This document shows, one piece after another, positions 9,844-17,828 of a stretch of DNA of 64,000 nucleotides. The notes beneath the pieces were generated by a model. That model saw nothing but the letters and a program-made list of their open reading frames with translations. It did not search any database and was not told the DNA's origin. Positions within the stretch are counted from its first letter, which is position 1. Each line of letters starts with the position of its first letter. Made by a program: the position numbers and the translations under genes. The DNA is from Nannocystis sp. RBIL2 (GTDB lineage: Bacteria > Myxococcota_A > Polyangia > Nannocystales > Nannocystaceae), in NCBI RefSeq assembly GCF_026626745.1, contig NZ_JAPNJW010000001.1, forward strand, positions 3,084,001-3,148,000. The letters are read 5' to 3'.

Positions 9844-12800
9844 TCACGAATCCCGCAGGCCCAACGCCGCTCGGAAGGCCCGAGCGAGACCGCCGTACAA
9901 AGCGTCGCTCTCCCCTTCTGCGAGCGCGTTGGCGAACGCTCTCCGGTGGCTCGTGTCCTCGGGGACGTGCAACAACCAACACAAATGCCACTGAACCCGC
10001 GGCCACCAGTGCACCGGCGGAGCTCCTCCCAGGAGCTCGCGCCAGCGCGCGCTCCCAGGCCACGTCCCCGTCGACAACGACTGCGTCCACCCGAGCGCGA
10101 AGTACAGCGCCAGCATGGTCGGCTCGCTCGACCCACCGCCCTGTCGCTCGAGCGCCAGCCAGTTCTGTAGCACCCATTCGCGCTGCTGCCGGATGACCGA
10201 CGCGTGGCGCTGCAAGTCGGCGTTGCCCTCGAACACCTCCGCGGCCGCGAACACGTGCCCTGCGTGGATCGCCAGCAGCCGGACGGTCGCCTCGACGGGC
10301 TCCTCGGACTGTTCGCGCGCACACGCCATGCCCAGCACGAAATTGTGGCCGTCGAGCGCCCGACATGCGTCGGGCCGCGGGACTTCGGCGCTCCCCTCGA
10401 GCACAGAGATGTTCAGTTGCTGGCCGAGATGGTAGGCCGCATTGAGGTTGAACTCTTTCAGCGGATATGAGTTGCCATAGTCGAACACCGCGACGTCGCC
10501 ATACTCGTCCGGCTCCTCTTCAACACCCTCGAAAGCATACGGACTCGACCAGAAATCTTCAGGCGTCAAAGCGCTGGGGCCGGCGAGATAACTGAACCCG
10601 TGAACGCTGCCCATCCTATGATCGGCTAGGAGATCGAGCTCGACCGTCCCTCCCTGGCCAAGACATGGGACGAAGTGCGTCAGCCGGTGCACGAGGCAAG
10701 GCTCCGGTAACCGATGATGCTGCGCCTCGGTCGGTCTCGGACCCAGTCCGTAGAGCGTTGCGACCCGCATCGGCCCCCCACGGGCGAGCGGCAAGAGCAC
10801 TTCACCCGGCATCACTCGCAACCATAGAGACGATCGTACACCACGAGCGGTCACCGCGTCTTCGAGCAGGAGAGCGTCGAGCACGAGTTGCAAGGCCGCT
10901 CCCGCACGCACGCACGAGTCGCCCTCTGCCATCAGCGCCATGACCCCCACCCCGATCACCTCGCTCGCGCGCCACCGTCGTCCGCGAAACAACTCGAGCA
11001 CCGCCGATACATCGAGCTGAGACCACGCCCACCGCGCTATCTCCGCCAGCCATACCTTCGACAGCGGCCACCTCTCACTCGTCGGGAGCGGCCACATCCG
11101 CACCGCCAGCTCGATCGCCGCGCTGCCTTTGTCGGCTCGGGCACCGAGCGCGCAAAGCGTCGACTCGACCTCACCGGCAGCGGCGCACATCCAGGCGACC
11201 CATGAGGCGAGATGGACGGACTCACCTGTGACTCGCTGGGAAAACCACCGTCGCAGATGCGTACCATGGCGTCGGCTGAACCGCCAAAGACGCGCGAGCA
11301 CAGCGCCCTTCTCTCGAAGCGGCGCCTCTGCGGCGCACATCGGCGCGACGGCCTGCGCGAAGATCTCCTCGACTGCAGCGTAGTCGAAGCTCGCCTCTTC
11401 CAGCAGACACGCCAGGAGGAACGACCACACCTCGCGCGGCGTGTCGCTCCGTTCCTTGACCCGTTGGAACAGCCGAGCACAACGCCTTTCATCCCCGGCG
11501 AGCAGACCGACCGTGAGCAGGCATGTCTCATGCTCGCGCGCGTCGGTCGACCGCTCGAGCAGCGTCTCCGTCGGATCGACGTCCGCTCGCACGTGCCAAC
11601 AAGCCATCAAGTACTCTTGGAGGACGCGATGGACGAACGCGTGGCGACCAGGCGCGGCCTCCACGACGAGCCCGGAGACCTCGCCGAGGAACTCGATCCA
11701 GTCCCGTACTCTCGACCGCACTTCGCGGGCTTCGGGATCCAGCTGGCGCAGATAACCTTCCAGCGCATCGAGCAGGGCCCCCTGGTCGATCAGATGAGGC
11801 GTCGCGCCTTCCCGCAACCGCCCCATGTGCACCTCGACAGCCAGCCGCTCGAGCATCCGACGCTGGTGATCGATGTCGATCGCGGAGAACGACTTGCCTC
11901 GGGCCGCCGGCCAGGTATGGAGCAGGGTGTGAACGCATGACTCGTACAGAGCGACCCGCTCTGCAGGCAACCGCGACTCGTTGTGATGGATCAGCACCAT
12001 GAGCCCCGCGAGCAGCGGGTTGCTGGCCAGCTCGCGGACGCTTGGATCCGCCGCGACGCTCACCAACAGATCTGTGGCACCACGACTGCTGCGGCCCTCC
12101 ACCTCCGGGACCAGCGCCGCGTATGCACGGGACATGAACTCCGGCAGATCGTCATCGCGCAGGCCTTCGATCGCCAACCGAAGGAACCCCCCGTCGCCGG
12201 ATGGCAGTGGTACCTCGTCGTATCCGACCATTCGGCTTGTGATCACCGCCGGAACACGCGGGTACTTCGCACAGAACGCAACGACGCGATCGCGGTACTT
12301 CTCGCGAGAAGTCGCGCCGCCCGCCTCGTCGAGACCATCGACGAGCAACACCGTGCGTCCCCGTTCGCTCAGCTCCTCGAGCTCCCGCTCGCTCACCGCC
12401 GCGCCGAGCCCCTTGGCGCGCTCCGCGAGGTATCCCAACAGCGACATCTGCGGGTGCTGGCTGCAGGCGTCGACATAGTCGCGCAGGGCGACATGAAGCG
12501 GGACGACCTCGGCAGGCACGTCGATCCCGGGGACTCGCGCCCCACCTGCGAACACCAGCGCCAAGAACCGCGACAGGGTGGTCTTTCCGCCGCCAGGCTC
12601 GCCGAGAATCACGACGCGGGCGGTCCCTCGCACCGGCGCCAGCAAGTGCGCGAGCAGCCGCTCCACTGTCCAGGGCGGCGTACCCCAGCGGCGCCGCAGC
12701 TTCGGCGGCACGAACACATGCTCCAGCCGCCCTTCTGGCTGTGCGTGTCCATGCCGGAGCCCGATGACCCTTATCGAGCCGGCCACCGCTCCTATCACCG

Positions 12801-13125
12801 CGCGATAGTGCCGGATCGTCGCGTCGCGCCGGGCGTCCATCTGCCCCACCGCGGGCCATTCTTCGGCGAACGCAGCGATCTCGGATTGACGACGTGCGCG
12901 ATGAGTTTTCAACTCGGCGAACAGCTCTCCCACCAGGCCGCGCTCCTCTGCCATCCGCACCGCTGCGAACGCGATATCCCGCCGTGACGCGGGCGGCGAC
13001 GGCAGGTCCGGCACCAGCACGCGAAGTTCCGAGCTCAAGGACAGCAGCTGGATCAGCTCCCGAGCTTCGAAGAGCGTCGTCAACAGCTCGACGAGTCGCC
13101 GCTCTCGCGTGGATTCGCGCATCAT
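9844..13125 (-). CDS. NACHT-family STAND ATPase with N-terminal effector-associated-like helical domain
   Basis: 1093 residues from the ATG at 13125. Upstream in-frame codons to 13260 exist, but that ATG lies inside a perfect hairpin. Residues 1-90 form a compact helical domain ('RLVELLTTLFEARELIQLLSL...') resembling the death-like effector-associated adaptor domains of bacterial conflict systems. The NACHT core follows: Walker A 'GEPGGGKTT' (175-183), Walker B 'LLVDGLDEAGG' (260-270), 'PAVITSRMVGYD' and the NACHT winged-helix region ('LASNPLLAGLMVLIHHNE'). The ~600-residue C-terminus has HEAT-like helices and an unrecognised tail and would be the sensor. Bacterial NACHT proteins are antiphage sensors; here that role is inference. 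Base composition looks less GC-rich than neighbouring genes, hinting at acquisition. Confidence 0.88.
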   Translation of the reverse strand: MMRESTRERRLVELLTTLFEARELIQLLSLSSELRVLVPDLPSPPASRRDIAFAAVRMAEERGLVGELFAELKTHRARRQSEIAAFAEEWPAVGQMDARRDATIRHYRAVIGAVAGSIRVIGLRHGHAQPEGRLEHVFVPPKLRRRWGTPPWTVERLLAHLLAPVRGTARVVILGEPGGGKTTLSRFLALVFAGGARVPGIDVPAEVVPLHVALRDYVDACSQHPQMSLLGYLAERAKGLGAAVSERELEELSERGRTVLLVDGLDEAGGATSREKYRDRVVAFCAKYPRVPAVITSRMVGYDEVPLPSGDGGFLRLAIEGLRDDDLPEFMSRAYAALVPEVEGRSSRGATDLLVSVAADPSVRELASNPLLAGLMVLIHHNESRLPAERVALYESCVHTLLHTWPAARGKSFSAIDIDHQRRMLERLAVEVHMGRLREGATPHLIDQGALLDALEGYLRQLDPEAREVRSRVRDWIEFLGEVSGLVVEAAPGRHAFVHRVLQEYLMACWHVRADVDPTETLLERSTDAREHETCLLTVGLLAGDERRCARLFQRVKERSDTPREVWSFLLACLLEEASFDYAAVEEIFAQAVAPMCAAEAPLREKGAVLARLWRFSRRHGTHLRRWFSQRVTGESVHLASWVAWMCAAAGEVESTLCALGARADKGSAAIELAVRMWPLPTSERWPLSKVWLAEIARWAWSQLDVSAVLELFRGRRWRASEVIGVGVMALMAEGDSCVRAGAALQLVLDALLLEDAVTARGVRSSLWLRVMPGEVLLPLARGGPMRVATLYGLGPRPTEAQHHRLPEPCLVHRLTHFVPCLGQGGTVELDLLADHRMGSVHGFSYLAGPSALTPEDFWSSPYAFEGVEEEPDEYGDVAVFDYGNSYPLKEFNLNAAYHLGQQLNISVLEGSAEVPRPDACRALDGHNFVLGMACAREQSEEPVEATVRLLAIHAGHVFAAAEVFEGNADLQRHASVIRQQREWVLQNWLALERQGGGSSEPTMLALYFALGWTQSLSTGTWPGSARWRELLGGAPPVHWWPRVQWHLCWLLHVPEDTSHRRAFANALAEGESDALYGGLARAFRAALGLRDS

Positions 13126-13243
13126 CGCACGAAGATGCGACGTCACGACGCGAGTCGTCAAGCAGTGCCCGGCCCGCCAAGCTTCGGCCGCTCCGCTCTC
13201 CGACGACTCCCGCCGAGCAGCAGGCTCGACAGACTCACGCGAA

Positions 13244-13282
13244 CGATGGCATCGGTGCACGCTCCGTGCACCGATGCCATCG
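13244..13282. terminator. Perfect 17-bp hairpin between the Cys-rich lipoprotein and NACHT genes
   Basis: 13244-13260 is the exact reverse complement of 13266-13282, with loop gctcc. It lies 48 bp after the minus-strand stop at 13330 and ~120 bp before the NACHT start. No T run follows on the minus strand, so a Rho-assisted terminator or a regulatory site for the NACHT gene are both possible. Confidence 0.65.
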
Positions 13283-13329
13283 CCGCCGGACGGCGGGGCG
13301 TCACGCCGCGCCGACCGGCGACCCCGGGC

Positions 13330-14292
13330 TCACACGCCCTCGCAGACCTTCATCGTGCCGTCGAACGCCTGGGCATTCTGGCACACGTCGACGGTCGAGC
13401 AGCCGCAGGTGCCCTCGTAGCACTTGTCGGAGTACATCGTGCCGGCGCAGTCCGAGTCCTGGGCGCAGCCGCAGACGCCGCTGTTGCAGGTGGTGTAGCC
13501 GGGCACGCCGGACGCCGCGCAGTCGTCGTCGGTGCCGCACTCGCAGCGACCGGTGCCAGCGTTGCACACCGGGTGGCCGGTCTGGGCCGGGCAATCGGTG
13601 TTGGCCTCGCACGGGTCGATGCAGGCCCCGTTGTCGCACTTGACCCCGGTCTTGCCGCAGACGGCGATCTGCGCCCCGCCCTCGATCGGGTCGGCCATGA
13701 CCTCTTCGAACGTCAGCGTCTCGCACATGATGAAGTCGCTGGGGACGACGGCGCACTTGCCGACGCCTTCGCCGATGTCGACGCAGGCGTAGCCCATCAT
13801 GCAGTCCGCCTGGGCCGCGCAGTCGACGACCCACCCGCTGAAGGTCGCGTTGCACTGCGTGTCGGTCGAGCACGTGAGCGAGTCGTTGACGCAGCGGCTG
13901 TTCTGGCAGGTGTAGCCCATGTCCACGCCGCCCAGCGTGCAGTCCGCATCGCCGGCGCACTCCTCCTGGCAGAACTGGCCGTTGCCGCCGGCCGTCGGGT
14001 CTTCCGTCGTCGGGCCCGCGGTCGTCGGCACGTTCTCGGTGTCGGTGCCAGGCGTGGTGTCGGTCCCGGGCGTGGTTTCGGTCCCGGGCGTGGTTTCGGT
14101 CCCGGGCGTGGTTTCGGTGCCCGCAGTCTCCGTCGTCGGACCCATCGTCTGCGTGCCCTGCGTGCCCTGCGTCGTGTCCGTCGCTACGCCGGTCTCCGTG
14201 TCGCCGCCCTTGTCGTCACCGCAGCCGAGCGGAGCGAGCAGCGCCACGAACAGAGGAATCACCGGCGTCTTCACAAGAAATGAGAGTTGCAT
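13330..14292 (-). CDS. Cys-rich lipoprotein with TTPGTE repeat linker
   Basis: 320 residues. Lipobox 'LAPLGC' (Cys24) followed by 'GDDKGGD', then a linker in which ETTPGT/DTTPGT repeats four to five times, encoded by an 18-bp tandem repeat. The C-terminal two thirds carry more than 20 Cys in short modules ('CGTDDDCAASGVPGYTTCNSGVCGC', EGF/knottin-like spacing), pointing to a disulphide-rich exposed domain. TACCCT (14305-14300) ends 7 nt before the ATG, so it is probably leaderless. Function unknown. Confidence 0.8.
   Translation of the reverse strand: MQLSFLVKTPVIPLFVALLAPLGCGDDKGGDTETGVATDTTQGTQGTQTMGPTTETAGTETTPGTETTPGTETTPGTDTTPGTDTENVPTTAGPTTEDPTAGGNGQFCQEECAGDADCTLGGVDMGYTCQNSRCVNDSLTCSTDTQCNATFSGWVVDCAAQADCMMGYACVDIGEGVGKCAVVPSDFIMCETLTFEEVMADPIEGGAQIAVCGKTGVKCDNGACIDPCEANTDCPAQTGHPVCNAGTGRCECGTDDDCAASGVPGYTTCNSGVCGCAQDSDCAGTMYSDKCYEGTCGCSTVDVCQNAQAFDGTMKVCEGV
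14042..14113. repeat. 18-bp minisatellite in a lipoprotein gene
   Basis: Four tandem 18-bp units (three identical, one with changes) of 'tcggtcccgggcgtggtt', coding for the TTPGTE linker. Copy number is probably variable between strains. Confidence 0.85.
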
Positions 14293-14716
14293 GGCCGCGA
14301 GGGTACATCACGCCGCCGCCGCCGACCACGCGCGGGATCGCAATGTGCGATGTGTTCTTTGAGACATATAGAACGTGTTTCGCCATCTCCGCCGTTTGCA
14401 TGACTTTTTCCTTACGCGGTGAATAATCACAACAGCCCCGGCTGCGCCCTCGTCTGCGACGCCCGTCGAACGCGCAGCGGGCTCGGCCGTGACACGCGCG
14501 CAACACATGCACACGTCGGTGTGGGGCAATGCGAGCTATCCGGAGAATGCACGCTGCTCGCTGCTCGCGGGGCTTACCTCGGTTTCGGCAGTATCTGCGG
14601 TTTCGCGGCCCCGCGCGATCTGCCGCGGGCAACTGTAGCGAGCAGGCGTCCGCGCGCGCCCTTGCTCTGCCGTGGTGACGCCTTCGCGCGCGCCCGGTCG
14701 GACGCGGTCACGCCAT
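14293..14716. other. 424-bp intergenic region, relatively AT-rich in its first half
   Basis: Holds the promoter side of the Cys-rich lipoprotein. A 61-codon minus-strand ORF (14401-14216) has a fair AAGGA ribosome site but runs across the lipoprotein signal sequence in another frame; I do not call it. A 'gttct...agaac' dyad lies near 14353-14375. Confidence 0.4.
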
Positions 14717-15169
14717 TCACATCGCCGCCACCGCGTCGTGGACGCGCTCGAGCGCCAGGCCGAACGCGAACCACACCGGCGCGTAGTCGAACCGGATCAG
14801 CCCGTGCAGGTGATACCGCGAATAGCTGTAGTCCCACGGGCAGCGACCGGTCAATCGACACAGCGCCGCCCCGCCGACGTACTCGACGATGAAGATCAGC
14901 ACGGTCCACAGCGCCCCGCGCCCGAGCCACGGCCAGCTGCGGATCGCCTCGTGGACCCGCTCGAACAGCAGCCCGCCCACGCCGTACAGCGGGAACATCC
15001 ACAGGTACGTGTGACCGAGCAGCCGCAGGCGCTGCTCACGGCTCAGCTTCAGCAGGCCGACGTCGTCGCCCAGATCGCCGCGCACGCCGGTGATCAGCGC
15101 CGACAACGCCGTCCACAGGATCTCCGCGCACCAGCCGAACACTCCGTACACGAGAAGGTGGTGGCCCAT
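14717..15169 (-). CDS. ABC-transporter type IV (CmpB-like) integral membrane protein
   Basis: 150 residues from the ATG at 15169, with GAGGA 6-7 nt upstream. The pattern 'LLVYGVFGWCAEILWTALSALI', 'GHTYLWMFPLYGVGGLLFERVH', 'WTVLIFIVEYVGGAALCRLTGRCPWDYS' and 'HGLIRFDYAPVWFAFGLALERVH' is characteristic of the putative ABC-transporter type IV family, with four membrane segments. The substrate is unknown and no ATPase is adjacent. Confidence 0.75.
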   Translation of the reverse strand: MGHHLLVYGVFGWCAEILWTALSALITGVRGDLGDDVGLLKLSREQRLRLLGHTYLWMFPLYGVGGLLFERVHEAIRSWPWLGRGALWTVLIFIVEYVGGAALCRLTGRCPWDYSYSRYHLHGLIRFDYAPVWFAFGLALERVHDAVAAM

Positions 15170-15518
15170 GAGGTCCTCGCACGACGTCGACTCTGAGACA
15201 TGACGCCGTCCCTCAGCCCCGCAAGCGGCCTTGGCCGCCTCTCCGCGAGCCTCCCGGCCGCGCCGCACAGGCCGGGCCGGATCGCCGCACGAATGCCGCG
15301 CAGCGCGGTCGAGCCTCTCGCGGCCGCCCGCCTCGCGCAGCCGGCGTCGCTCCGTGACTCGTCTCGCGCGACCGGCATGGTCCAGCGCGAGCGGTCGCTC
15401 GTCCGTCGCGTCAGCGGCCGGCGCCTGCTCGTCCGCTCACCGCATTGCCCTTCCGCCATGCCCGGAGGGTCATGTCCCGTGAGACACCTCAACCTCGCCG
15501 CGCCCGCGCGGCCGCCTG
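15170..15518. other. 349-bp intergenic region carrying a 4-unit palindrome array
   Basis: Apart from the array at 15440-15491 I see no gene or clear signal. Confidence 0.5.
15440..15491. repeat. 14-bp palindrome array, 4 units
   Basis: Units gCATTGCCC, GCCATGCCC, GGTCATGTCCC and GAGACACCTC are centred at 15444.5, 15458.5, 15472.5 and 15486.5, exactly 14 bp apart. It lies just past the stop of the lipoprotein gene on the minus strand. Confidence 0.75.
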
Positions 15519-17024
15519 TCAGATCGCCGCCGGCAGGTCCCAGCTCTGGATCATGCCCTCCTGCGCCTGCAGGTACTTCGCGGGCACGTAGTAGAGCTTG
15601 CCGCTCGGGCTGACCGCCACGCGGCCCTTGTCGGGCATGGTCGCGAACACCTCGAACACCCCGGTGAAGGGCTCGACCGCCAGGACCTCGAGCGAGGACA
15701 TCGACGCGTAGACGAGGCCCGAGAACGAGTCATGGCTGAGCCCCGTGACGTGGGCCCCGAGCTCGGTGACGAGCTCCGACTCCTTCGTGATCACGTTGTA
15801 GCGGTACAGCGCCCCGCCCTCGACCGCGACCAGCAGGTGCGCCGGGCTCACCGGCGCCGACGCGGTCACGCGCGCCGGGAAGTTGTGGACCACCGCCACC
15901 GTCGCCTGCACGAGGTCGGCCGTGTTGTACTCGCCGTTCGCGGTGCTGTTGCCGACGTACAGCACGCGGTCCTCGCCCCACGTCAGCCCCTGCGGCCCGG
16001 CGTCGGCCACCGGCGCCATGAACGGCCCGCCGCCCATGGTCTCGGTCGCCGGGATGACGATCGGCAGCGGATCGTCGGGGTCGTCCTCGACCAGCCGCGC
16101 GACCCCCTGGATGATGTCGCCGAAGCAGCCGCCGATGCACGTGTACGTGATCGCGACCTCGCCCAGGCCCTCGACCGGCTGCGGCGGCGCGACCGGCCCG
16201 GAGGCCACCGGCGGCACCTCGTGCAGCTGCGGGATCGTCAGCCGCCGCAGCACCTTGACCTCGCCCATGTCGAGGTTCGACACACCTGGCCATTCGGTCA
16301 GCTCGCCGTCGGGCCGCAGCCGCCGCAGGTAGTCGGTGCCGCTGCGCAGCGTCACCATCCACGCGGTGCAGTCGTCGGCGAAGTCGATGCCCATGATCTT
16401 CTCCGCGAACGGCCCGTTGAGCTGCTCCAGGCTCGGGTCCTGGCACTCGATCGGCCGGTCGCAGGCGCACGCCGCCCCCCAGCACGCGCCCGCGCTGGTA
16501 CACGCCACGTCCGCGCACGGCGCCACCGGCACGCAGGCCCCCTGGCCGTCGCACACGCTGCCGGGCCCGCACTGCTTGTCGCCGCACGCCTCGCTCGCGC
16601 CCGCCAGGGTGCAGGCGTCGGCGAGCGCGTGGCAGGTGCCGGAGATGACGTCGCACACCTGTCCCTCCGGACAGGGATCTAATTCTTGCCCCTGGCACAG
16701 GGTGACGCACAGGTCGTCGACGCACTGCTGGTTGGGCTCGCTGCACGCCCCGCACCCGGCCGGCTCGGTGGTCGCAGTCGGTTCGCCGGAGGTCGGCGCG
16801 GTCGTGCTCGTGGTCGAGGCCGCGGCGCTCTCGGACTCGCCCTCGCTCGTGCTCGTCGTCGGCGTCGTGCTCGCGGTGGTCGACGGGCCCTCGCTCGTCG
16901 CGCCCGTCGGCGCCGTCGTCGTGCCCGCGCTCGGCGTCGCCGACCCGGAGTCGGCGCGCCCGTCGTCGCCGCAGCCCATCACGCCCACGCAACACACCAA
17001 CCCACCCAGAGCCCATCGCTGCAT
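15519..17024 (-). CDS. Cys-rich lipoprotein with beta-propeller-like C-terminus
   Basis: 501 residues from the ATG at 17024. Signal peptide ending 'CVGVMGC' then 'GDDGRADSG' and a ~60-residue Thr/Ser/Glu linker. Next come Cys-rich modules ('CGACSEPNQQC', 'CPEGQVCD', 'CGPGSVCDGQGAC') and, from ~230, a strand-repeat region ('LTWGEDRVLYVGNST', 'LYRYNVITKESELVTELG', 'VAVSPSGKLYYVPA') like an SMP-30/NHL-type propeller. It is probably outer-membrane anchored. Function unknown. Confidence 0.8.
   Translation of the reverse strand: MQRWALGGLVCCVGVMGCGDDGRADSGSATPSAGTTTAPTGATSEGPSTTASTTPTTSTSEGESESAAASTTSTTAPTSGEPTATTEPAGCGACSEPNQQCVDDLCVTLCQGQELDPCPEGQVCDVISGTCHALADACTLAGASEACGDKQCGPGSVCDGQGACVPVAPCADVACTSAGACWGAACACDRPIECQDPSLEQLNGPFAEKIMGIDFADDCTAWMVTLRSGTDYLRRLRPDGELTEWPGVSNLDMGEVKVLRRLTIPQLHEVPPVASGPVAPPQPVEGLGEVAITYTCIGGCFGDIIQGVARLVEDDPDDPLPIVIPATETMGGGPFMAPVADAGPQGLTWGEDRVLYVGNSTANGEYNTADLVQATVAVVHNFPARVTASAPVSPAHLLVAVEGGALYRYNVITKESELVTELGAHVTGLSHDSFSGLVYASMSSLEVLAVEPFTGVFEVFATMPDKGRVAVSPSGKLYYVPAKYLQAQEGMIQSWDLPAAI
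16655..16678. repeat. 14-bp-spaced dyad within lipoprotein gene
   Basis: ACCTGTCC-ctcc-GGACAGGG, centres 16659.5 and 16673.5. In frame on the minus strand it encodes 'CPEGQ', a common Cys-rich motif, so coincidence is possible. Confidence 0.4.
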
Positions 17025-17221
17025 TGTCCGCCGCTCCCCCGGCGCGCACGCTATCACGTCGCCGCGGGCGACGGCGCGCGCCGCAGGGCCCTGCGCCCGC
17101 GGACTGCGCGAGCGCCCGAGCGATCGCCCATACGCGCTCTTTCGGTCGGGTGAGCGCGCGGCGAGCTCTCCGGACATTGCGCCCTCGTCGCGGCGCTCGC
17201 GGCCCGCCGACAGCATCGCGC

Positions 17222-17250
17222 TTGACGCGTTCACCTCCGGCGCGAACAAT
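17222..17250 (+). promoter_or_regulatory. Promoter of graspetide precursor 1
   Basis: TTGACG (17222-17227), 17-bp spacer, AACAAT (17245-17250). The context 'cttgacgcgt' is identical to the promoter of precursor 2. Confidence 0.6.
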
Positions 17251-17272
17251 GACCAATGCCATGAGGATGACA

Positions 17273-17464
17273 ATGCAGCAAATGAAGCCATCCGAGCCCC
17301 CCGAATCACAGCCGGCCGAACCGACGTCGCGCGATGATTCCCCCGCATCGGCCCGGGCCTCCGCCACCCCGCTGTTCGCCCGTTATCTCCAGCGCTGCCT
17401 CCCGCTCAAGACCGGCGTCAAGGCCGGCGAGGGACGCGGGGGCAAATGGCCCTTCGGCGCGTGA
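17273..17464 (+). CDS. Graspetide (microviridin-like) precursor peptide 1
   Basis: 63 residues from the ATG at 17273 (GAGGA 5 nt upstream; other in-frame ATGs lie at 17249, 17261, 17267 and 17282). A hydrophilic Pro/Ser/Glu leader leads to 'TPLFARYLQR', a clear version of the PFFARFL helix by which microviridin precursors bind their ATP-grasp ligase. The putative core is 'LKTGVKAGEGRGGKWPFGA'. It is a paralogue of the peptide at 17597. The core has one Thr and one acidic residue (Glu) with Lys nearby, so at most one omega-ester or amide linkage seems possible, unlike the TxKxPSD cores of classical microviridins. No protease or transporter gene is adjacent. Confidence 0.8.
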   Translation: MQQMKPSEPPESQPAEPTSRDDSPASARASATPLFARYLQRCLPLKTGVKAGEGRGGKWPFGA

Positions 17465-17547
17465 TCTGTTCTCGGCGTGCCCTGGGCGATGGAGCCCGGC
17501 GCCCGCGACCCGAAATTGCGCGGCCGCAAGAATCGCCAGCGCCGAGC

Positions 17548-17576
17548 TTGACGCGTCTTTCGTGCGTGGGAAAATG
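17548..17576 (+). promoter_or_regulatory. Promoter of graspetide precursor 2
   Basis: TTGACG (17548-17553), 17-bp spacer, AAAATG (17571-17576), sharing 'cttgacgcgt' with the promoter of precursor 1. The precursor was apparently duplicated together with its promoter. Confidence 0.6.
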
Positions 17577-17596
17577 GTTCGACGATGGAGCCGAAT

Positions 17597-17770
17597 ATGA
17601 AGCCACAGGAATTGGAGCACGAGCAAAACCTCACCCGCGAGCAGCCGACGGCCGCTCCTCCTTCCCCACCCTCGGTCCCGTTCTTCGCGCGATACCTTGA
17701 GCGGCCGATGCGGGTGAAGACCGGGGTCCGGGCCGGCGAGGGCGGAGGCAAATGGCCCATCGCCGCCTGA
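17597..17770 (+). CDS. Graspetide (microviridin-like) precursor peptide 2
   Basis: 57 residues from the ATG at 17597 (GGAG 6 nt upstream; an in-frame ATG at 17585 is an alternative). The leader contains 'SVPFFARYLERP', nearly the exact microviridin recognition motif, followed by core 'VKTGVRAGEGGGKWPIAA'. It aligns with precursor 1 from 'FARYL' to the end ('KTGV(K/R)AGEG' and 'GGKWP' conserved). It ends 58 nt before the ligase ATG, and the ligase is probably co-transcribed from this promoter. Confidence 0.82.
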   Translation: MKPQELEHEQNLTREQPTAAPPSPPSVPFFARYLERPMRVKTGVRAGEGGGKWPIAA

Positions 17771-17828
17771 CCCCGCGAATCAAAGCACCGTGAAGCTCGC
17801 GCCATCATCACCCCCCGCGAGGTCGCCG

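Noticed and set aside
14216..14401. 61-codon minus-strand ORF with AAGGA upstream
   Set aside because: It overlaps the start of the Cys-rich lipoprotein in another frame, ends in Arg-rich shadow sequence and has no recognisable motif; kept only as a possible leader peptide.
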